Assembly (NCBI GenBank): GCA_905182985.1 | Contig: CAJJDN010000106.1 | Span: forward strand, 89,348 to 153,347 | DNA length: 64,000 nt | Reading direction: 5' to 3' | DNA from: Paramecium sonneborni | Lineage: Eukaryota > Ciliophora > Oligohymenophorea > Peniculida > Parameciidae | Shown here: positions 51,526 to 63,173 of the stretch, one piece after another | Position numbering within the stretch: the stretch's first letter is position 1 | Layout of the letters: the number at the start of each line of letters is the position of its first letter | Notes under the pieces: generated by a model | The model's input: only the letters and a program-made list of their open reading frames with translations | Database searches by the model: none | Told to the model about the DNA's origin: nothing | Position numbers and translations under genes: made by a program

Positions 51526-52915
51526 TCAAAACAATTTCTTTAAGTTTTTAAATTCTTATTGCAAAATTGAAGTAGAACTATGATCGCTTTTTGTATTGGT
51601 AGTATTATTTGAATATCTATGACTTGCATGAGAACTAGTTTTTCTATGACATGATGGTGTTGATAAACCATTTAATTCAGTTTATAGTTTGATAACTATT
51701 TTGATAGATTAAATTAATTCTCCATCTTAATCTTTTGTTTGATTTAATTATTTCATTTTTTGATATAAAGCTTGAGGATGAATATTTTTATTTTTAATGA
51801 TCATTAAAGTATCTTTTTCTAATTTTTATAAACCTTTTTATAAAATTGAAAAATATTATGTAATAATTTATTCTGATGTTTCATTATTAGTTATACTATT
51901 ATTATTATTGATATTATTATTAATAGTTGATATGTTATTATTAGTTAATTATTTATTTGGAACTCCAGTAGCACTTCTTTTATGTCGAGATGGTTCAGTA
52001 ATTTCTTTTTGCGTTTCTTTTTGAAATAAATTTTCTTTAATTTCTTGAGTATATTTTTTATCATCAAAATAAAGAGGTTTATCTTTTTAAGGTTAAAATT
52101 GAAGAGGATTCTATTATTATTTTTTATTATCTGTATTTTAGAAATTGATATGAAATTATGATGCAAGAGGAGTTGAATAAGGACTGGCATTAGGAGTATT
52201 ATTATTAGGTTTTAAAACATCTTTATTATTTTAAGAAGTTTGTTATTATAACTCTTATTATTATTATTAATATTAGATTAAAGTTTTTTAGATCTATGCT
52301 TAGAATTAAGGTCCATAAGGTTGTTGATTTAATTAAACTTTAGAACGATCTAATAATTAAAATTTTGAAAATACTTTCTTCAAGAACAACAGCAACATTG
52401 GTTGATTATTTATGAAAATGTCCTACAGTAGAATTATTTTATTTAGGTTTATCATTCATTAATTTCATTGCATTGTTAGTTTAAGTTAATAATTCTGACA
52501 TTTTTTATTAAGCAGTGTTTTATGTTTTGTTAGGAATTTCAAAATTAGAATATCTTCTACCATTTTATGAATCATTTTATAATTAACTCTATATGTAAAT
52601 AAGCAAATACCTCATTTAGAATTTCTTTATCCATTTCACTAGAATCTGTAATGAGATTTAGTTCATTATTTTCCATTAATAAATTATTAATGTCATATGT
52701 ATGAGTGATTCTACGACATAAAGGACATTAAATTCTAAACTTATTCTGTATTTAACTAAAATACAAATTCAAATTTTCTCTTACCTTGTATTTTCTTAAA
52801 TAGATATATTTTATCCACATTTGAAACAAAGTGTATGAGAGCAAATTAAGGAGATAGGTTTAATTGCTTACATTTTACACAATTAGCAATGAGAGATGGA
52901 TATTCTTTAATACAT
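51526..52915 (-). CDS. RING-finger protein with N/Q-rich tail
   Basis: 437 residues. Introns 52756-52784, 52589-52610 and 52350-52374 leave 438 codons. A C3HC4 RING finger sits at the very N-terminus: C10-x2-C13, C25-x-H27, C30-x2-C33, C54-x2-C57 (CSHTLCFKC and CPLCRR), so it is probably an E3 ubiquitin ligase. A helical stretch follows (ELLTQTNNAMKLMND), then a long Asn/Gln-rich low-complexity middle in TAA/TAG/AAT codons and a helical C-terminal region (LQKGLQKLEKDTLMIIKNKN). It starts 37 bases after the stop of PRP19 on the same strand. Confidence 0.85.
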
Positions 52916-52952
52916 ATTTAATTAACTGATTATTTATATAATTAAAACCTAC

Positions 52953-54531
52953 TCAGTTACCATAGATATTTACTAATTTATCAAGACTGCAACTATAGAT
53001 ATTTTTACTGAATTGTGCAAATCTATTATCAATATAAACTACATACTTAATTCCAGTTACAAGATCTCTATGACTTTCAATTCTACAAAATTCCTATTTT
53101 TTCTTAACATCGAAAAAGTGAATAGTCTTGTTACTACCATATGTTAGAAATTAACCTGATGGATCATATTATAATCCACCTAAAATTAAGATCATTAGTA
53201 CCAATCTTTTAGCCTTGATAAATTTTAGAGAATTAACCAGGACGTCTTAAATCCCATTCATTAACTTCAGAATTGCTACTAGAAGCTAAACTAGCGCCAC
53301 TTTCAGAAAATGTTAAATTAGTAACCGCTCCCTAAAGAAGTATTTTTCATTTATACATCTTATCCTTCCAATTAGGCTAACATCTATCCTTTTACTATAC
53401 TCCAAACCTTAATTTAAGAATCACCCTGTCCTATAGCTAATAATAATCCATCTGGATGAATAGATATTGAAGTAAATTAACACTATCCTTCAAAATCAGT
53501 GACTCTACTTAACTCCTATCCATTCTTTAAACTGTAAAATGCCAATAAACCATTACTTGTTACTATAATAGCAATATGACCTAATGGATGAATTGCAATT
53601 CCTGTAACACTTTAACCAATATTAATTGTTTGACTTACCTAACCTTCCTATGTTTAAGGATTAAATAAATAAATTTTAAGCTATCCATCTTATGAGGAAG
53701 AAATAAATCTAATATGCTCATCATAAGAAAAAAAATTCACAGATGTTATAGTTTATGTGTGCTCTTAAACTTAATAAACTAATTTTTCATTAGAATACAA
53801 AAGAACTTAACCTGCCAAACCACCAACTAACAAATAATCATTTTATGTATCTAAGGAAGTGCCTCCTTAAGTTAATTAATACTATTATTTTACTTCATAG
53901 TTTGAAAGTACCTAGATAAAGAAGATTATATACTTCAGAACCTGGAAATTAATCAAAGTATGACTATTGTTTCCTCTGAACTTTTCTATTATTAGTTAAT
54001 TTTAATGCATTTTCTTCTATTTCAGTAATATAATCTGATGATAACTTATCTGTGACATTATTAGGTTCTACCTAAATTTAATGGTTTAATTTGTGTTATA
54101 ATTATGCCAATTCAATTCTAGCTTAATCTCTTTCTTTAATTAATTTAGCTATCACTCTACAAGCTGCATCATGCTAATATAATGCATGTGTTAATTCATG
54201 TCTAACTTATTCTAAGTGTTATTTTAATTGAAATTATTCTAATAATAATGCATCCCATTCATTTTATAACAATGATAATAATGATGGTATTGAAGTTGCT
54301 GTAACTGGTCTTGGTTTTTAAATTCTTGATACTTTCACCTAAAATCATCTTAGTTTAGTTTACTTCAATTAAATCTTCAAAACTCAAAGGTCTTCCTGTA
54401 ATTGGACATGTGCCTGTACTTTCAATGTGCTTTTCAATTAATCTCCTCTCATAAATATGTCCACTCACTTTTGATATAACTGGAGTTTCTATCAATTCTC
54501 CAGACAAAGCACAAGTTTACCAGGATTACAT
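52953..54531 (-). CDS. PRP19: pre-mRNA processing factor 19 (U-box, WD40)
   Basis: 486 residues (human 504). Introns 54339-54363, 53912-53933, 53332-53356, 53180-53201 and 53023-53046 leave 487 codons exactly. The U-box at residues 1-60 contains TPVISKVSGHIYERRLIEKH and TCPITGRPLS. The linker RPVTATSIPSLLSLLQNEWD and the coiled coil with HELTHALYQHDAACRVIAKL are the PRP19 tetramerisation signature. Seven-bladed WD40 repeats fill the rest (ITSVNFFSYDEHIRFISSSQ, TSISIHPDGLLLAIGQGDS). It is the E3 ligase core of the NineTeen complex in the spliceosome. The start is 37 bases from the divergent MCTS1 start. Confidence 0.95.
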
Positions 54532-54568
54532 ATAATGATATTTATTTATTTGAATATTTAATTAAATT
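54532..54568. promoter_or_regulatory. 37-base bidirectional promoter region
   Basis: The only sequence between the divergent start codons of PRP19 (54531) and MCTS1 (54569). It is almost pure A+T. Both 5' leaders and any core promoter elements must lie here or inside the coding sequences. Confidence 0.6.
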
Positions 54569-55131
54569 ATGTTCAAAAAACTAGAAGATCTTTCTAAACC
54601 AACATTACTTTCTAAAACTGGGGTTAAGGAATTAAAATAATCATTCAATACTTAATACCCTTATTTTAAAGAAATCGAAGATGAAATATTTCCTAAAAAA
54701 GCTAATATCTAATCATTTAAATTAAGAAGTGAATACAAAGTTGAAATAGTCTAAGTTGATAAAGATTATATTTGCTTTACAAAAGAGGATTTAGTCATCC
54801 CACATTTAAAATTAGTTCATAAATTTCCAGATCTATTAATTAAATAATAAGTTGATGCAGGAGCAATTAAACATATTTTAAGTGGTTCTGATGTCTTAGC
54901 TCCTGGACTTATTTCTTAAGGAGGTTCTCTTAATCCTGTAAGTTACTTTACTAATTATTTTAGGCAGAAAAAGGATAGGTTGTAGCTATTTATGGGGAAG
55001 GTAAAGAAAATGCTATGGGAATTGGTATTATGAATGCTAATTCTGAATAAATTATAAAAGACCCTAAAGGTCATGCAATTTAATTATTACATCATCTTGG
55101 TGATTCCTTATGGTAATTAAGTTTTAAATGA
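54569..55131 (+). CDS. MCTS1: MCTS1/MCT-1 translation factor (PUA domain)
   Basis: 178 residues (human 181). A 26-nt intron at 54938-54963 leaves 179 codons. It begins MFKKLEDLSKPTLLSKTG and keeps the N-terminal fold (VKELKQSFNTQYPYFKEIED). The PUA domain contains HLKLVHKFPDLLIKQQVDAG, IKHILSGSDVLAPGLISQGG and the downstream AIYGEGKENAMGIGI. MCTS1 pairs with DENR to recycle 40S subunits and promote reinitiation. It is convergent with eL31, only 40 bases away. Confidence 0.95.
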
Positions 55132-55171
55132 ATTGTTTATTTTTCTATTTATATATTGTACATTAAATATA

Positions 55172-55551
55172 TCATTATTTTGTAATTTCAGTCTTAAGGT
55201 TATCAAAGGAATCGACTGGAACATATTAAGCAAGTGTATAATACTTACCTTTTCCATCATCTTCCTCCTTCTTCTTTCTTTATAATCTTACTCTTATTCT
55301 TCTTGGTAAATTACGAATTCCTCTTGCCCAAACTGCTTCATTCAATTGTGGATCAATTCTCACATCTTCAGTTAACATATTTTTTTAAGCTAAATAGTGC
55401 ATTTTACAATACCAAATCTGACTATGTGACTAACTGCTCTAGGTGCCTTTCTTTTAAATGTTTCTTTATGAACTGCCTTATGGAGATTGATTGTGTAATC
55501 TCTACTAACTTCACCCAATGGATTAGGCTTTCCTTTTTCCTTCTTTCCCAT
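55172..55551 (-). CDS. RPL31: 60S ribosomal protein eL31
   Basis: 118 residues, close to the family length. A 23-nt intron at 55390-55412 leaves 119 codons. Signature stretches are [54 protein letters not shown] and the C-terminal [14 protein letters not shown]. It lies at the polypeptide exit side of the large subunit. It is part of repeat B and is duplicated after the N. Confidence 0.95.
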
Positions 55552-55592
55552 AAATTAAAAATCTTTAAAAATATTTTTTAAAAGTAATTCGA

Positions 55593-55679
55593 TCAAACTA
55601 CAAACTTATGCTTAGTACCATTTGCTTTAAAATGTCCTATTCGAGTATTAAAGAAACTACGCATAGCCATTGTACTCTC
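55593..55679 (-). pseudogene. fragment of the 56711-57932 gene (assembly artefact)
   Basis: Repeats the last 29 codons of the minus-strand hypothetical gene (RSFFNTRIGHFKANGTKHKF) up to its stop. It is cut at the N, so it is part of the contig overlap and not a separate gene. Confidence 0.8.
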
Positions 55680-55680
55680 N
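55680..55680. other. assembly gap (single N)
   Basis: One unknown base joining the two copies of repeat B. Confidence 0.95.
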
Positions 55681-55686
55681 TAAATT

Positions 55687-56249
55687 ATGTTCAAAAAACT
55701 AGAAGATCTTTCTAAACCAACATTACTTTCTAAAACTGGGGTTAAGGAATTAAAATAATCATTCAATACTTAATACCCTTATTTTAAAGAAATCGAAGAT
55801 GAAATATTTCCTAAAAAAGCTAATATCTAATCATTTAAATTAAGAAGTGAATACAAAGTTGAAATAGTCTAAGTTGATAAAGATTATATTTGCTTTACAA
55901 AAGAGGATTTAGTCATCCCACATTTAAAATTAGTTCATAAATTTCCAGATCTATTAATTAAATAATAAGTTGATGCAGGAGCAATTAAACATATTTTAAG
56001 TGGTTCTGATGTCTTAGCTCCTGGACTTATTTCTTAAGGAGGTTCTCTTAATCCTGTAAGTTACTTTACTAATTATTTTAGGCAGAAAAAGGATAGGTTG
56101 TAGCTATTTATGGGGAAGGTAAAGAAAATGCTATGGGAATTGGTATTATGAATGCTAATTCTGAATAAATTATAAAAGACCCTAAAGGTCATGCAATTTA
56201 ATTATTACATCATCTTGGTGATTCCTTATGGTAATTAAGTTTTAAATGA
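55687..56249 (+). CDS. MCTS1: MCTS1, second copy (probable assembly artefact)
   Basis: Repeats the MCTS1 gene at 54569-55131, including its 26-nt intron (here 56056-56081). It lies wholly inside repeat B copy 2. The real genome probably has one MCTS1 gene at this place. Confidence 0.85.
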
Positions 56250-56289
56250 ATTGTTTATTTTTCTATTTATATATTGTACATTAAATATA

Positions 56290-56669
56290 TCATTATTTTG
56301 TAATTTCAGTCTTAAGGTTATCAAAGGAATCGACTGGAACATATTAAGCAAGTGTATAATACTTACCTTTTCCATCATCTTCCTCCTTCTTCTTTCTTTA
56401 TAATCTTACTCTTATTCTTCTTGGTAAATTACGAATTCCTCTTGCCCAAACTGCTTCATTCAATTGTGGATCAATTCTCACATCTTCAGTTAACATATTT
56501 TTTTAAGCTAAATAGTGCATTTTACAATACCAAATCTGACTATGTGACTAACTGCTCTAGGTGCCTTTCTTTTAAATGTTTCTTTATGAACTGCCTTATG
56601 GAGATTGATTGTGTAATCTCTACTAACTTCACCCAATGGATTAGGCTTTCCTTTTTCCTTCTTTCCCAT
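56290..56669 (-). CDS. RPL31: eL31, second copy (probable assembly artefact)
   Basis: Repeats the eL31 gene at 55172-55551, with its intron at 56508-56530. It lies inside repeat B copy 2 and is the copy that has the intact upstream neighbour. Confidence 0.85.
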
Positions 56670-56710
56670 AAATTAAAAATCTTTAAAAATATTTTTTAAA
56701 AGTAATTCGA

Positions 56711-57932
56711 TCAAACTACAAACTTATGCTTAGTACCATTTGCTTTAAAATGTCCTATTCGAGTATTAAAGAAACTACGCATAGCCATTGTACTCTCCAT
56801 CCACATTGATTGAGTTGCTCTGTTATGAGTTATTATCAATTAATCATATTATGATTTATTATTTCTCTCCTCACTTTCATTATTATTAACCTTAAAGTAT
56901 TACACAAATTTATTATTACTTTTTTCAAAATTGACTGTAAATACAAATTCTTTCTTTTCAATTACAAAATTGTGTTTAATTAAGCACTTGAATAAGCTTT
57001 TTAAGGAATTGTACATTATTATGGAAGAGCATTTAATCTTAATTTTAATTTAGACACTGTTAAAACTTAAGGACGTACCAAAGGTTACTTATATTGTTAT
57101 TTTACATATAATTTTCCTTAAGAACTTGAACTAACGCTACCTTATTCAAAGTGTACAGAATTTAAAGGAGTTCGAGTTAATGGGGTTTTATTTATCTTTT
57201 TTGGAGATGGTTTTCTTTCAGAAGATAAAGTTTTCATTTGGCAAGGTTCTTCTGCTATTATTGAATTATTTTTAGGTTTCAAAATTCCTTGAGATTCAAA
57301 TGATGTATCAATATCCCAGCCTTTTATTGTTTCTAATTTTTATTACATATATTTTATATCAAAAATAATACGCTCTAATATTTGAGTTAATAGATCTGAA
57401 TTCTATATATAAAAAGTGTTAAAAACAACTTCAATCTTCCGAATATTTGAGAATAGATAATGTATTTGGATCATATGTTGCTAAAAATAATTTCTTAATA
57501 TATTTTAGCACAATCTCTTCTTTTCCTATTTTTCTTGACTAAAGCACATCTTGAATTAAATCAAAACTTGAAAAATATTCTGAACAAATCTTTCGAGCTT
57601 CTGCATTTTTAAACAAAGTTTTGAAATCCTTACGGTTATAGTTTTTTTTTTAGTTACCTTTAAGAATAAATTTTTTTATGGCAGTATTTTTTTAAGATAA
57701 TTTTGCATGATTTTTTTCTATATTAATAGTTGAATGAACTACTTAAATAATTTTTAAGCATAACACCAAAGTTTTTTGGAATATTTTTGGTTTCATTTTA
57801 TATTTTCTGATCTTATTCATCATTCTAATCTGATTTTGAGTTATCTTTCTATAATTCATTTTCGCTATCACGTTAAAATTATTAGAAATCAACATTTGAA
57901 TTTATTAAAGCAGAACTAGAATCCAGACTCAT
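56711..57932 (-). CDS. hypothetical protein
   Basis: 380 residues. Introns 57718-57742 (25 nt), 57481-57511 (31 nt) and 57066-57088 (23 nt) leave 381 codons exactly. The N-terminus is acidic and Gln-rich. A helical region follows (NRKDFKTLFKNAEARKICSE, LTQILERIIFDIKYMQQKLE), then a Ser/Pro/Thr-rich linker (SERKPSPKKINKTPLTRTPL) with several SP/TP sites that could be phosphorylated. The C-terminal domain, with strands such as EKKEFVFTVNF, has the feel of a small alpha/beta fold, but I do not recognise a family. No membrane segments. The last 29 codons lie in repeat B. Confidence 0.65.
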
Positions 57933-58997
57933 TAATTTTATATATTAATATTTTTCAAATTAATTACATAATATAAGATTTTAAATTAAATTCTACATAT
58001 TTTTCTTGATAAATATGTTATTTTTAACAATTTTTGGAAATATAATAGAATTTGTTCATTATTATTTCAAAGTATAAATAAAAAAATGCTAAATTTGCCT
58101 TAAAATTTATTAAGATTTAACTATTTCAAACTATAGAAATATTATTATATTTAGTTCCATGATTTTAATAAAATCCTTATAAAGTTATGTAAATAGTAAG
58201 GTGAATAAATCCAAATATATGATAAAAATCAATCTTTTTTAAGAATTTTAAGTTTTATTCAGGGGAAAATTTTTCTTAAAATTCTTTAAACTTAAGATCG
58301 AGAATTAAAACATTAATTATTTCGTCGTCCAAATATTCCCTTGTTATTTAATCCCCAAAGTTTTCATTATGAGTGAAAAAAATTAAAAACTTAAATTTAA
58401 TTCTTATTATTGAAATAAGGATAATAAGTTTAGCAAATATTTTTATTATTTAAATTAATTCTAACCTATTAATTGTTTTTTTAAAATCTATAGTACTTTA
58501 AAATATCTGCATTTTAAAAGCTTTTTATTTATGAAGACTTTTATATCTCTTTAAATAATTCGATAAAAAATATATGGAAAACTTTGGCTAATAAGGATAA
58601 CTATATCACAATTTTTAGTACTGGAGTTTAGCAGTTTATGAATAAAAAAATTCGTTTAGAATTAAATAATCAAGTAAATCAAAATTTTTTAATATATTAT
58701 ATATAAATATACGATTTTTTGATATTATATCCAAAAAAGCTGTATTTTGGGAGATTCTTTGTTTTTAATTCTGTAAAAAACCAGAATGTCTAAATTAATA
58801 CTCTTTTAAGTTTTTTCTTAGATAAAATCAATTAAAGAATGAAAAATACAAATTAAAGAATGTAAAATTTGAGATTAAGATGATATTTAGATTATACGTG
58901 CTCCTTTAAGTCACAAGCTGTCATGAATAGGACTTGATTTTAGCAAAATAATGAAATTTATTGTAAATGAATTGCGAATAATAAAAGATATTAATTT
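57933..58997. other. 1 kb gene-poor divergent region
   Basis: Contains the 5' flanks of two divergent genes. A plus-strand open frame (ATG 58574 to TGA 58952-58954, 126 codons, starting MENFGQQGQLYHNFQYWSL) looks mildly protein-like, but it has no motif and may be a remnant. No RNA gene seen. Confidence 0.35.
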
Positions 58998-59771
58998 ATG
59001 GTTTACAAAATCAGAAATAAGTCATTTTTTTGGACAAGAGCTGGATGGAAAAATAACTGGCATCCTAAAAATTTCAATGCTCCACGTCCATCAAGTTCCG
59101 AATTTACTATTGGTATTAGATGCCGTTATGATCACAATTCATTTTTGAGAGGTTAGAAATATTATGTCTATTAAATAGCTTATCATTCATACAGAAAGAT
59201 CTCCAGACATTGTAAATAATACTTCTTTGGTAACAAAGAGTTGGAAGAATTATTTTAAATGGGTTTGAGAACATTTTTTATTGTACCACATATTGCTGAA
59301 TGTCAAGTCACTTAAATAAAACATGGTGGTGAAAGAAGAATGGTAGATTAGATTGATAGAGATTTTGAATTAGTTTCATACAATTCACATCCTTATTAAT
59401 TGTTCACCTACACAGTTTGGAATTAATATTTGGCAAATTAGTAAGAAGCCTATGAATAAAGGAAGAATGGAGGTTAAGCCATTGAAGATTAAGTTATTGA
59501 TCATATTAGGTATAAATATTAATTAAATTTAAGTGAATTGGTAAAGGATGAAAAATCTAAATTAGGACCAGGAAAATAATTGAGTATTGAAAGAACTGCA
59601 GAAATTGTTATGAATGTTATGAGATAATTGAGAGCTGCTTAATAAAGACCTAATCTTAATAATAGGTAATAAAACTTATATAATTTAAGACGTGCAGATG
59701 GAGAATTTGATGATTTCTTAGAATAAAGAAGACCATTCACAGCTCCAAACAATTAATCAGCTACTCATTGA
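58998..59771 (+). CDS. hypothetical basic protein
   Basis: 257 residues, single exon, ATG 58998 to TGA 59769-59771. It begins MVYKIRNKSFFWTRAGWKNN and is rich in aromatic and basic residues in the first half (CRYDHNSFLRGQKYYVYQIA, YHSYRKISRHCKQYF). The second half is more helical and acidic. The short basic N-terminus would fit a mitochondrial or RNA-binding protein, for example a lineage-specific mitoribosomal subunit, but I recognise no family. The last 30 codons are repeated after the N at 61022. Confidence 0.6.
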
Positions 59772-61021
59772 GCTGTAATATATTCAAATAAAATATAATA
59801 ACTTAAATTAAAGAATTATTGTCCATGAATCTTTATAGATTCAATTTTATTTTTTTAATTAACTTCCTGTTATATCTCTATTAAGGCTATATATAAACTA
59901 TTTAGAATTAATTAATATATTGTCTTTAGACCTAAAAAATATTTTTTATTTTTATGATTGTATCTATAAATTACTTTTACTTTAAATAGATTTATATTCA
60001 ATATATATATTCTGATAATCCTATGTCAGCTGCTTCTTATAGAGCTTTACTTAACATATCCTGAACAAAAGTTTAATCAGATTTTAATGAGAGCGATTTA
60101 TGATAATAATGAATAGCTTTGCTTAAACTATTTGGCAATTCACTTAAATGATAAGAAAATGCCAAACCAAAAAATATCTATGGAGAAACAGAATTCAACT
60201 ACATTATTAATAATTTTTACTTATATGCACTTTTCAAAGATTTGAATAGCATTTTTATAATCTTTCTATTTTCTAAAAGTATGTCCAAGATTTTATAATG
60301 CAGATTCTCTAATTTTATGATTAGAATTTTAACAATATACTAAAGCATTTAGAAAATACTAGAATAATAAACTTTGATAAACTTACGTCTTTGGCTTCAT
60401 GATATTTTTTTTATTTGTAAGCTATAACTCCTAATTCGTTTTAAATCATTGGATCAGTTGGATTAATATCTTTAGCTTGTTATAAAGATAAGATAGCAGT
60501 CTGTAAATTATTGGTTCTCAAATATTCCATTCCAATATAAACATGGGCTTAATAACAACCTGGAAATTATCTAGTAATTGATCTATATATTGACATAGCT
60601 TAATCAGATTCATCTTATATTGCATAAGAATGTGCTAATCCGATCCAGCTATATATTAAATGCTAATCTAACTAAATAGATTTTTAAAATTGTTTCCTTG
60701 CTACTTCATATTTCTTTGAGGAAAAATAATAAACTCCAACAACAAACCAACTTAATGCATTTTAAGCATAATTCTCAATCAAATTATGAGCACAATAATA
60801 GAGTTCCGCTATTTATTCTAATTCTAATAAACAAGAAACATAGGTTGGAATCACTTCAAAATATAATGGATCCTATTTTATTGCCTTCAATGACCAATCA
60901 TAGGCAGAAGCTATATCATAATTATAATAAGCTTTCTTTGCCTTAACGTTTAGTATATCTATATTATTCTTCTTCTCTAAAGCCACATAAATTAAATCGT
61001 TTTATATTGGTATTTCTTCCT
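59681..61021. repeat. direct repeat C, copy 1 (before single-N gap)
   Basis: 1,341 bases covering the 3' end of the hypothetical gene and the 3' half of CDC16. They recur at 61023-62340 (1,318 bases) on the other side of one N. The copies look the same except for one block between the two genes: about 59921-59961 here against a shorter, different sequence in copy 2. Confidence 0.9.
59998..61021 (-). pseudogene. 5'-truncated copy of CDC16 (assembly artefact)
   Basis: Carries the last roughly 325 codons of CDC16 with the same two introns as the full copy, but is cut at the N, so it lacks the start. It corresponds to 61317-62340 and should not be counted as a second gene. Confidence 0.85.
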
Positions 61022-61022
61022 N
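61022..61022. other. assembly gap (single N)
   Basis: One unknown base joining the two copies of repeat C. Confidence 0.95.
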
Positions 61023-61113
61023 TAATTTAAGACGTGCAGATGGAGAATTTGATGATTTCTTAGAATAAAGAAGACCATTCACAGCTCCAAACAATTAATC
61101 AGCTACTCATTGA
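61023..61113 (+). pseudogene. 3' fragment of the 58998-59771 gene (assembly artefact)
   Basis: Repeats the last 30 codons of the basic hypothetical protein up to TGA 61111-61113. It is cut at the N and belongs to repeat C. Confidence 0.8.
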
Positions 61114-62340
61114 GCTGTAATATATTCAAATAAAATATAATAACTTAAATTAAAGAATTATTGTCCATGAATCTTTATAGATTCAATTTTATTTTTTTAA
61201 TTAACTTCCTGTTATATCTCTATTAAGGCTATATATAAACTATTTAGAATTAATTAATATAATTATATATAATTAGTAATATCTATAAATTACTTTTACT
61301 TTAAATAGATTTATATTCAATATATATATTCTGATAATCCTATGTCAGCTGCTTCTTATAGAGCTTTACTTAACATATCCTGAACAAAAGTTTAATCAGA
61401 TTTTAATGAGAGCGATTTATGATAATAATGAATAGCTTTGCTTAAACTATTTGGCAATTCACTTAAATGATAAGAAAATGCCAAACCAAAAAATATCTAT
61501 GGAGAAACAGAATTCAACTACATTATTAATAATTTTTACTTATATGCACTTTTCAAAGATTTGAATAGCATTTTTATAATCTTTCTATTTTCTAAAAGTA
61601 TGTCCAAGATTTTATAATGCAGATTCTCTAATTTTATGATTAGAATTTTAACAATATACTAAAGCATTTAGAAAATACTAGAATAATAAACTTTGATAAA
61701 CTTACGTCTTTGGCTTCATGATATTTTTTTTATTTGTAAGCTATAACTCCTAATTCGTTTTAAATCATTGGATCAGTTGGATTAATATCTTTAGCTTGTT
61801 ATAAAGATAAGATAGCAGTCTGTAAATTATTGGTTCTCAAATATTCCATTCCAATATAAACATGGGCTTAATAACAACCTGGAAATTATCTAGTAATTGA
61901 TCTATATATTGACATAGCTTAATCAGATTCATCTTATATTGCATAAGAATGTGCTAATCCGATCCAGCTATATATTAAATGCTAATCTAACTAAATAGAT
62001 TTTTAAAATTGTTTCCTTGCTACTTCATATTTCTTTGAGGAAAAATAATAAACTCCAACAACAAACCAACTTAATGCATTTTAAGCATAATTCTCAATCA
62101 AATTATGAGCACAATAATAGAGTTCCGCTATTTATTCTAATTCTAATAAACAAGAAACATAGGTTGGAATCACTTCAAAATATAATGGATCCTATTTTAT
62201 TGCCTTCAATGACCAATCATAGGCAGAAGCTATATCATAATTATAATAAGCTTTCTTTGCCTTAACGTTTAGTATATCTATATTATTCTTCTTCTCTAAA
62301 GCCACATAAATTAAATCGTTTTATATTGGTATTTCTTCCT
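61023..62340. repeat. direct repeat C, copy 2 (after single-N gap)
   Basis: Second copy of 59681-61021, shorter by 23 bases because of the differing intergenic block near 61261-61278. It is continuous with the 5' half of CDC16. Confidence 0.9.
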
Positions 62341-63173
62341 TCCGAATATAAGGACTACGTGTTGGGGAGGGTTTTAATTATTAAGTTTCCACTTTGTCAA
62401 CAATTTATAATTATTAAGCTATTTTCCTTTTTTCTTCTTACAAATGATCAGCTATTTTTGAATTCATAATATCATAATTTATTGTTTTGCTGATATAGTA
62501 ATCTTTTAACCATGCTTCATCTGAATTTAATTAAATTTGTTAAACCAAATTCTCTTTTTCATCAGAAGATATTAAATATGAATCTACTAATTATTAAAAC
62601 ACTCTAACATTTGTTGGTGTTTTCTATAAACATTCAAAATAATTCGAAACTGCTAATTATTTATTCTCTAAAGCTTCATAACATTATCCTCTTATCCAAT
62701 CACTCTATGAACTATTTTCTTCCTATAAAATTTCTATTCCCATTTCATATTGTCGATTTGAATATAAAGCCCTAGCTCCTAATACTGCAAAATCTCCTTA
62801 TGTCAATTTATGCTTTAAAAATAGATTGTATACTCCAGAGTATTCCCAATTTGCAAAATGACACTAATTTATAAAAATGATAATTTACCATTCCAAGCAA
62901 AAATACTAAATATGCTTAGGATGTTGAATCTTAATTTAAACATAACAATTTTTCTGCAAAAAATATAGCTTATTTATAATATCCTTGTAAATAACTGTTC
63001 ATTCCTTACTAATAAATATTCAATAATGAAGGATTATTCAATAATGATGTTGCAAATACAGAATTAGATTAAGGATTAAAATACGGTAACTAAACTTCAT
63101 AATACATATTTTAATATTTTCCTTACTCATTTTATTACCTAGTAATTTTTGTCATCTTTTTTTAAATTGCCAT
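61317..63173 (-). CDS. CDC16: anaphase-promoting complex subunit 6 (CDC16), TPR protein
   Basis: 593 residues (human 620). Introns 62864-62888, 61678-61705 and 61518-61539 leave 594 codons exactly. The N-terminal half has degenerate TPRs (SYLQGYYKQAIFFAEKLLCL, FAVLGARALYSNRQYEMGIE). The second half has a run of clear TPRs with the CDC16 signature: NALSWFVVGVYYFSSKKYEV, HLIYSWIGLAHSYAIQDESD, HVYIGMEYLRTNNLQTAIL, DPMIQNELGVIAYKQKKYHE and ESALYNLGHTFRKQKDYKNA. It is a scaffold of the APC/C ubiquitin ligase that drives the exit from mitosis. Its last 1 kb is duplicated at 59998-61021. Confidence 0.95.

Larger units (their letters stand above)
54563..55679. repeat. direct repeat B, copy 1 (before single-N gap)
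   Basis: This 1,117-base segment, spanning MCTS1, eL31 and the 3' tip of the next minus-strand gene, recurs at 55681-56797 with an offset of 1,118 and no difference that I can see. One N at 55680 separates the copies, suggesting overlapping contig ends. Confidence 0.9.
55681..56797. repeat. direct repeat B, copy 2 (after single-N gap)
   Basis: Second copy of 54563-55679. It continues without a break into the hypothetical gene ending at 56711, so it carries the true right-hand context of the eL31 gene. Confidence 0.9.

Noticed and set aside
55234..55581. 115-codon plus-strand frame, repeated at 56352-56699
   Set aside because: Exactly antisense to the eL31 gene, and present twice only because of the contig overlap.
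58951..59148. 65-codon plus-strand frame starting MKFIVNELRI
   Set aside because: It overlaps the start of the 257-residue gene in another frame and stops early; the longer frame from 58998 is better supported.
60698..60946. 82-codon plus-strand frame, repeated at 62017-62265
   Set aside because: Antisense to the TPR region of CDC16.
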